Below, piece after piece: positions 57,226 through 64,000 of a DNA stretch of 64,000 bases. The stretch is from Bryum argenteum. Its lineage: Eukaryota > Streptophyta > Bryopsida > Bryales > Bryaceae. The position numbers were made by a program, and so were the translations under genes. Within the stretch, counting starts at the first letter, position 1. Each line of letters starts with the position of its first letter. The DNA lies in contig CM073331.1 of NCBI GenBank assembly GCA_037043015.1, positions 951,501 to 1,015,500 on the forward strand, in the 5' to 3' direction. Below the pieces are notes generated by a model. It was not told the origin of the DNA and did not search any database. It was given only the letters and a program-made list of their open reading frames with translations.

Positions 57226-57786
57226 TAGTTCCAAAGGCTGGTCTTTGACAATAAAATTGAAATGTGAAAAAATGTTGGATTGAAAATTTGAACGGTGAGA
57301 TCATACCTTAGAATCTTACATACATGGACGAAATAACAAAAAACTTGAAAAAAAGTAAAATCACATTTTTTGTTGAATTTTTGAAGTCTCTGCAATTTAA
57401 TCAATTTCACGCAAAGATCGAGAATAAGTTGGCACATACCGCAGGTTGGGCAAGTTTCAAATAGTGTTTTCAAACTTTGACGGTGAATATCTCCTAGAGT
57501 ATAAGGAGTTTTGGAGCATGAGATGACTATTCCAAAATCTACAAAAAGAACTTTACAACCTGCAAAAGCATTTAACTCTATACGAGCTAAAAATAGTAAG
57601 TGAGGTGACAGAATTCCATACGACCACAATATGGCCACAGTCGACTTTAGGGGTAAAGTTTACTTTGACTTAGCTATATTGTTAAACGGAAGATGGTATC
57701 TAGGACCGCTTTACATGGGGAGTGCATGCCACCAGATCTCTCCCAGCAGGTCTTCATCTGGAGCCCAAATAACTTAATGGGTAGCT
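57226..57786. other. Spacer with a long minus-strand ORF of doubtful status
   Basis: A 149-codon minus-strand ORF (57189-57638) has no recognised domain and runs into the neighbouring TIR element. Its Cys-, Phe- and Leu-rich composition is as expected for chance translation. No other feature. Confidence 0.3.
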
Positions 57787-57790
57787 TTAA

Positions 57791-59693
57791 CCCTTAAACT
57801 ACCAAGGCCTCCGATTAGGAGATTTGCGATTTCGGGCAACTTAAGTGAAGATGTTAAAAGTAATATTTTTCGCTAAGATTTTTTTCGGATGTTCCCTATA
57901 ATACAAGGTGTATGTGGGAAAATTTGCAAAGTCAAATTCCACCTATGGAGCTTTTAAACGCAAAATTAGTTTTCAGCATTGGGGCGGGCAAAAAATAAAT
58001 AAATTATTTTTTTAACTTTTTAAAACCTTTTCTTTCCGAAATCTTTTCTTGATTGATTTTGTACTTAGGTTCCCAAGTGACCCAAGTTGAAAATTTACCA
58101 ATCCTACACGGGCACCCTTCAAAAATTACAAGAGCTAGATTCAAATTTTTCTTTGATACTACAATTATTTTTTTTCAACTTTGCCAAAATTTGAGATTTT
58201 GGAATTTTTTGAATTTCTTTTTTCTTAAAATTCAAAAACTCAAGAAGGTATATACTCGCCGTTCATTTTCCCCCTAAACCATATACAATAAACGTAGTGC
58301 ATGTTTTACCAAATCCTTGATTTCTATCTTCTTCTAATAAATAAATTGCATGAAAGTTCAAAAAACAAAATGAGGTTCTAAAATTTTGCATAGGCATGCC
58401 CAACTTAGTTATATACATGGAAAAAAAATATGAGCTAGATGCTTAATCCTTAAACGCCCACGATGTCGAAAAACGACATTGTGGATGTGCATCCAGAAAC
58501 TTTGAAGAGCCATATCGTCTTCATCCAAGGTCCGTTTTGGATGAAATCACTTGGATTAGGTTCCAAATCAAGTCTAGTTTGTGTTGTAAAATTTTCAAGC
58601 CCATACAATAAAGTATGAATTAATGGAATGCACTTTAGTGAAGACAACTCTTGTTTTTGGGTTTCCAAGCATGGGGCATGTATTACCATTGCAAGCCAAT
58701 TATGTGAAATTAAAAATAGTTTTTCATGATTTTTTTTTCATGGTCATGATCTTAAGGTGATTCTTAAAAACTTTGTAGTGAGAAGTTTTTTGATCCAAAT
58801 GATTTTGCTATTGGATTTGGAATGATGTTTTGTCAACAGAAAAAGTGAGAAAATGGATGATATTTGAGGAGCTATATCTCCCTCATCCACCGTTGGATTT
58901 CAACTTAATTTTTTGGGATGGCCTCCAATTAGTGTCTAGTCTAAGTGGTAGAAACCTTAACATGATCGAAGATGTTTTGAAGATAAGGCATGAAATTGAA
59001 TGCAAAGGGTCTAGTTTTGGACTATTTTCCTTTGTAAAATGTTCGGTAGTTTTTACCATTGCATGGCTTTTATTTGAGCCAAGAAATTTTTTGATGAATT
59101 TTTGTTGGGTAAAGGACTTATTAAGACGAAGGTGAACATCTTTCTAGTTGATGATTTTTTCATTGCAATAGGTATATTGGTAGCATTTCCACCTTAAAGT
59201 GAAAATGATGAAATTTTGCAGTTTGTTTTTGATATTAATATGTTATGATCTCCCGATCTATTAGGCCCCATGACTCAAATTTTGGTCGACATGATCTTTG
59301 ATAAGTCTATTACAAGTTTGTATGGTTGAGATCTTAATAGCTTCTCTTGATTTTCATCTATGACGATTTCTATGGAAATGTGCTTTTCTGCTAAAAATAG
59401 GCTCGGGCGTTTAGGGGTTAAGGTAATAAGCATCACGTTTTTCATTGCACAAGGTCGACTATGCTTGCTCAAAAAAAGATTGCATCATCTTTGAATGATA
59501 TGATCTTGCAAATGGCTACGAGCCAACGGTTGAAATTTCAGCCACCACCTCTAATAATAGTTTTCTTCAAGATCATACGGTTGAAAGTATAAAAAAAGTG
59601 TAAAAAATATTCTCACACTCCAAAGTTCACAAGGTGGTATGGAATTGCAATTTTGGAGTTTGAAGCTCACAAAACACCATGGTCGTTTAGGGG
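57791..59693 (+). mobile_element. ~928-bp TTAA element with a nested 971-bp element
   Basis: TTAA at 57787-57790 and 59694-59697. The ends CCCTTAAACTACCAAGG and CCATGGTCGTTTAGGGG are inverted repeats with a few mismatches. Subtracting the nested element and one TTAA leaves about 928 bp, the length of 11353-12279, whose internal order it shares in reverse. Confidence 0.8.
58447..59417 (+). mobile_element. 971-bp TTAA element (nested)
   Basis: TTAA at 58443-58446 and 59418-59421. The ends TCCTTAAACGCCC and GGGCGTTTAGGGG are inverted repeats with two mismatches. A short hairpin GATGTCGAAAAACGACATTG lies near the left end. Longest ORF about 100 codons without a domain. This is the best-preserved member of its size class. 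Confidence 0.83.
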
Positions 59694-59697
59694 TTAA

Positions 59698-60755
59698 AAA
59701 CACATTTAGAAGAATCATCACAGTGAATGTCAATTTCAGAACCTAGAATATGAAGGGCTAAATCATACTCAGTGTAAGAAATATATTCGTATTGACCACC
59801 AGATTGACACAATTTTGAACACATCTCAAGAAAGTAATTCAGCAGCAGCAGCAAAACAGTGATATCAACAAACACTTTAATTTGTTAACATGATAAAAAG
59901 TAACTAGTGTACATGAAGAAGAATATAAACCCCCACAACCTCAACACAAAACCTGCATTGAAGACTAGATACCACTCATTAGACAATTGCCATTAAACAA
60001 AAGTCGATATGAATGAGTGGGTCAGATGCTCTTAAAGTTCATACTGAGATAACTTAGTTTAACTATTTAAAACAATTATCAGATTTTTTGACATTAGCTT
60101 CTAAAGTTACTCTAAAGTTGATTCATTGTCAACTTGAAGTCAATCCAAAAATTAAACTAGAGTTCATTCCAAACTAAAAAAAACCAAAATCAACCAAAAA
60201 TAAGAAATATTACATATAGAACTCAAAAATAAATAATGTGACAGATGAGCTTACAAGAATGTTATAAAAACACTCATATTCAATAGGTATTTAAGACCAA
60301 TGTTACGAAATAACAAAATAGACTGAAATGAACACAATGACACAAATACCAAATAGTAACAATGACCATGAAGTAAGCAGCATACCCGACATTATCTTGT
60401 TTGATGCTCCGAAGCTCAAACTTTAACCTGCAGAACTGACATTGTGAGTTCTCTTTCCAAATTCAAACTCAAAACTTCATGACCTTTGTTGAAAGTGCAA
60501 TTTTCTCAAACAAAATTAAGGTTGACGACGTGCTTTTTGAACTTCGAGAGAAGAGTATAAATTGCCTTGTGTGCATCACTATCGAGATGTCAGACAAACA
60601 CGGTGAGACAGACATTGACCCTCAGAGGAGGTAGACAAAATCAGAGAGGGGAGATGCTCCTCTCCTTACTATGCATTTTCTAGTGTAACCGACGTCCTCG
60701 CAGAACTCGACGTCCAATGCTACATGTCCAATGCTACAATTTAGAAGAACAGTAC
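59698..60755. other. Gene-free spacer
   Basis: AT-rich. The stretch around 60018-60060 (GAGTGGGTCAG..) resembles, in reverse, the edge of block B at 18070-18110. No gene. Confidence 0.4.
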
Positions 60756-60943
60756 GAAACTGTGTCATCTGAAGACAACCTTGCCTAGGAGGACATGCAC
60801 CCCATGGTTTTTCTGAACGAAATATCTGGAACTGAACATTTGAAAACACCCAACTCTTCCTTTACTTGGAAGACATGTCTATGATTTTTCTTTACTGATT
60901 TCACAGAATCAATCCATCAAACCTGAATCTACTACTACGAATA

Positions 60944-61187
60944 ACCTCAATTCCGTTAAAATGGCATTATTCCGCTAAAATGGCACACCTCAAATTCCTG
61001 AACTGTAGTTCAAATACCATGTGATATAACAGAATTTTAAGGTGATATTAGAGAAAATGAGTGACAATGTGTATAAAGAAGTGATATTACAAAAAAAATT
61101 GAATATACCATTTTATATGAGCACAAATGTAAGATCTAGTGTGACAAAATGGCATATGGCATAGTGCCATTTTAACGGAATTGGGGT
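60944..61187 (+). mobile_element. 244-bp TA-flanked TIR element
   Basis: The ends ACCTCAATTCCGTTAAAATG and CATTTTAACGGAATTGGGGT match over at least 20 bp with one mismatch, with TA on both sides (60942-60943, 61188-61189). Related to 44806-44946. No ORF. Confidence 0.8.
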
Positions 61188-61220
61188 TATAGTAGGTTCA
61201 GAAAAACTTTGAGGGTTAGG

Positions 61221-61843
61221 GGGCAATGGTACGCTTGGGGTATCACTTTTTGGACACACTAATTAGGTTATTTTTATTGAAAGCCTCCAAAGTTTGTCTA
61301 ATTTAGTCATTTTAATCAAGTAAAAAGACCCTAAAATAGAAAATAAAATATCATGCACCTCACTGAAATCAAAGTATGTATGCCTATAGATTTTCTTTTA
61401 GATTTTTTATTTTTTTTGGATCCATTCATAGATGAGGGAAAAAGTGTTGAATTTGGGGATTTGCAGGCATTATAGTGCACAATGAATTAATTTTCTTATT
61501 ATTAAATAAATTATTTTGTATTCTATACAAGAAGATGTAGGTCATATTCAAAAATCATATTAAAATAAAAATGGTTGATATTCCATTTGCTTGATTCTAT
61601 GGATTTTAGGTTATTGGGACACAACTTACTTTTTCAACTAAAAAATCAAATAAAATTACTTCAATTTTTTTTTTTTAATTTTAAATTTTTTTTCTTGATA
61701 CATTATAAGTATAGACAACTAAAACCACATCTAATGAAGTCTTATTGTATTACACTTTAAAAATGGATATGTTTGTCACACCAGCATAGAGTGCAATTGT
61801 TCATGGGACAACCTTTTTGGGTACCCCAACCAGACCATCACCC
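61221..61843 (+). mobile_element. 623-bp TIR element, copy 3 (4-bp TSD TAGG)
   Basis: Starts GGGCAATGGTACGCTTGGGG, ends ACCAGACCATCACCC, flanked by TAGG (61217-61220, 61844-61847). The paralogous K2 flank reads GAGTTAGGAAGAAC at 48997-49010 with no insert, which is the empty site. No coding capacity. Confidence 0.9.
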
Positions 61844-62479
61844 TAGGAATAAGTTGGATTGCAGTTGATGTAAAAGCTGTAAAATAGAGTTACATGGAAG
61901 CTGATTTGAAATTAAAACTATAGTTATAAAACCAAGATTAATTAGATGTGTGAATCATCATCCAATATCACCTAAACTAGCAGATGAGAGTGGTAAGGTA
62001 TTTGTAAGGCTTGAGTTGCATAGAGAAGGTAGGTTCAATCTCTAATTGTGAGATCTCTTACCACTACAACAAGCAGTTGTAGAAGAATTCACTTCTACTC
62101 TCACTAAAACTTCTTCTTCTTTGTCTTCTTCATTCTTCTCTCGATTCTTCTATGAGAGTCAAAAAATAAGTTCACAATTAATCAATACAACAAAAAAAAA
62201 AAAAAAAAAATTGAAAACTACAAAGTAAGTCAAGGGTGACAAAACACAAAAAGTTAATGCAAGTGAATTTTCATCTATTATGTATATAAAAGACTGAAAT
62301 AAACAACAAATTAACTTCTTAAATGTTTAAAAGAATAAAAAATAAATACTTATTTGATTCAAATACAAGAAAAATACCTGAGTAACTTCTGAACATACCC
62401 TGGTATTCTGCTGAAGAATAAGAAAGTTAAACAAGGGTGACGGATTGACACACAAACTCATACATATGTCTCTTTATTC

Positions 62480-62482
<3 letters not shown>

Positions 62483-62559
<77 letters not shown>
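62483..62559. repeat. (AT)n microsatellite in K3 intron
   Basis: About 77 bp of uninterrupted AT, in the intron after K3 exon 2. Reading through it gives a Tyr-Ile tail that is an artefact. Confidence 0.95.
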
Positions 62560-62565
<6 letters not shown>

Positions 62566-62646
62566 TAAAATGAAGAATGTTTTTGCTTCTAAACTTGTAA
62601 ACATAGAAAGGAAAAATCTCAAATATTTCAAACATAAGTAACTTAC

Positions 62647-63892
62647 CTGAAAAAGTTCTATTCTTGTGCTTAAAATCACATGTGGGCCACAACAAAAATT
62701 TCATAGCATTCAAGTCTTGGACAACCTCCACAAATGAAGGTCTTTGTTGAGGATCTTGATGCCAACATTTCATCACCAGATTGTTGTACTTAGAATATTG
62801 AGCACTAGGTAATGTTGGTCTTTCACCCCTCAAAATAACATCGTAATCGCACACATCATGGTCTTCAAAAGGCATACGACCTGTAATGACTTCATAACAT
62901 GTCATTGCAAAGCTGTACACATCCATTTCTTGCGTCATTGTCTCCCCTTGATGCAACTGTCCATTCTTCAATGCGAGCAAAATCTCGGGAGCTCTCCAAT
63001 ATCCTGTACCTTTAACGCCTACAGAGGATTCAAAATCTGCTATTGACACTTGATGATAGCCACTTCTTAGTAGCACTAAGACATTTGATGCCTTTAAGTC
63101 CTTGTGAAGGATTTTCAACTCATGAAGAGAACACATGCCTTTTGCAATCCCTAAAATTGTCTCGTAGGTTGCCTGTTCATCGAATGGAGGGCACCCATTT
63201 CTTTTCAACATAAGCTCATCAATCATCTTGCGTAGATCACCCCAATGCCTATCAAATATGAATGCAAACTTCCCATTATCCAACAATTGGCCACCCAACG
63301 CCCAACACAAATCCTCTTCAAATTCACGACCACAAGAAGTCAGTCTTGGAAAGTATAGACGTCGCATTGCAATTTTTGCTACTTCCGTGGGCCACAACCT
63401 ATGCAACTCATCCAAAGGAAAACCCTCCTTGAAGACTTTCACCACAAGCTCAATCTTCTTATGCCCTAAAACCCTCATATCGTATTTATTTGTTCCAAGG
63501 GCTTCGAATATCTCAGCCTGTCCTCCCTCGGCAATCTTGTCGCCAATATCCAGCTCGTAAGGTTGTCTCCGGAAAAACTCACCCCACTCAGGATGCTCCT
63601 TCAGCTTCTCAAACGCCTGAACCTGCTCATCGGAGTTCGTCGCCACAGACACGGTCTCAGTCCAGCAGGATGTCGACGATTCAATATCAAACTGCAACTT
63701 GTTATCGACCTTGCTCTGCAGCTCACTCAATCCTGCCATGCGTGTCGAGTAGAAGAATGATGATGCAGCTTCAGCACCAGCAGGGAGAGAGCACAAGCAG
63801 TGGGTCACGGCGGGAGCCGCAGGGAGAGAGCTCAAGCAGTGGGTCACGGCTGGAGGATCTCGGCATATCAGCATTCTCGCAATCATTAGCCC
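62647..63892 (-). CDS. Protein kinase-like gene K3 (DFE variant), 5' end outside
   Basis: Paralogue of K2 on the minus strand. Exon 2 runs from 63892 (after TTGCAG) to 62647 (before GTAAGT), about 415 codons. The start-codon exon should lie beyond the window; 63893-64000 is intron homologous to K2. The N-terminal part has a short duplication (PAVTHCLSSLPA, then PAVTHCLCSLPA). The kinase domain has KIAEGGQAEIFEA, VVKVFKEG, LHKDLKASNVLV, ADFESSVG, RAPEILLALK, DVYSFAMTCYEVITG and CWHQDPQQRPSF. HRD is HKD here, against HND in K1 and K2, while DFE is kept. A 3' micro-exon counterpart lies near 62380-62409. The frame is fully open, so it is likely functional. Confidence 0.85.
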
Positions 63893-64000
63893 CTGCAAGC
63901 GCCAGAGAACGTTATCGATCGGCTCCGAAGAAGTCTACGAGGTATTGTAGCGACGTTACGATCGAAGTCAAAACCCTCGGTGCCATTTACCGACAGTGAA

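Larger units (their letters stand above)
60756..62110 (-). repeat. K3 3' flank, duplicated from the K2 3' flank
   Basis: 60756-60940 and 61190-61220 plus 61847-62110 match 48485-49320 in order. Two elements (60944-61187 and 61221-61843) are present here and absent from the K2 copy, so they are younger than the duplication. Confidence 0.7.

Noticed and set aside
57189..57638. 149-codon minus-strand ORF as a gene
   Set aside because: No domain, crosses into a TIR element, and composition is typical of AT-rich chance frames.
62474..62560. Tyr-Ile repeat tail on K3
   Set aside because: It is translation of an (AT)n microsatellite after a strong GTAAGT donor at 62646; I end exon 2 at 62647.

Overview
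The window reads as nuclear DNA of a land plant. The evidence is a three-exon eS25 ribosomal protein gene with a telo-box leader, an exact MIR166 hairpin, an intact-ended Ty1/copia retrotransposon, tRNA-like SINE sequence and GT-AG introns. The DNA is AT-rich, gene-poor and dominated by short non-autonomous DNA transposons. A non-flowering land plant is my guess, from the unfamiliar kinase family and the repeat types; nothing here proves it.

Layout. 1-4.8 kb is one copy of a duplicated intergenic block, hit by a 624-bp terminal-inverted-repeat (TIR) element and by a 2.1-kb insertion. 5.1-10.6 kb is a full-length copia element with identical 5-bp target duplications, whose gag and pol are broken by stops and a frame change. 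10.9-14.8 kb is nested transposon debris. 15.2-17.3 kb is kinase gene K1 on the plus strand, followed by the second copy of the duplicated block (18.1-20.7 kb). RPS25 is at 22.26-23.14 kb. 24-38 kb is a desert of miniature elements and tandem repeats. 38.9-43.3 kb is a unique region with a TATA-like box and the MIR166 precursor. 44.8-48.5 kb is again nested elements. 49.2-53.1 kb holds kinase K2 and an upstream kinase pseudogene, both on the minus strand. 53-61.8 kb is mostly miniature elements. 62.6-64 kb is kinase K3 (minus), which runs off the end of the window.

The dominant and most interesting component is a superfamily of transposase-less elements. They end in CCC(C/T)TAAA, have matching inverted ends, and are flanked by TTAA. 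I can delimit eleven (lengths 72, about 255-261, exactly 362 in three copies, about 820-930, and 971 bp) plus many relics. TTAA targets and CCCT-type ends are the hallmarks of piggyBac-like transposition. The elements are nested inside one another in both orders. A second family (622-624 bp, three copies) makes 4-bp target duplications, and two of its insertions have a matching empty site elsewhere in the window.

The three kinase genes and the pseudogene are one local family. All intact copies replace DFG with DFE and HRD with HND or HKD. Where the 5' end is visible, the start codon appears to be followed at once by an intron, so the initiator Met would be the only coding triplet in exon 1. 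The genes do not form a pathway with RPS25 or MIR166; the window is a set of independent plant loci separated by transposon sediment.
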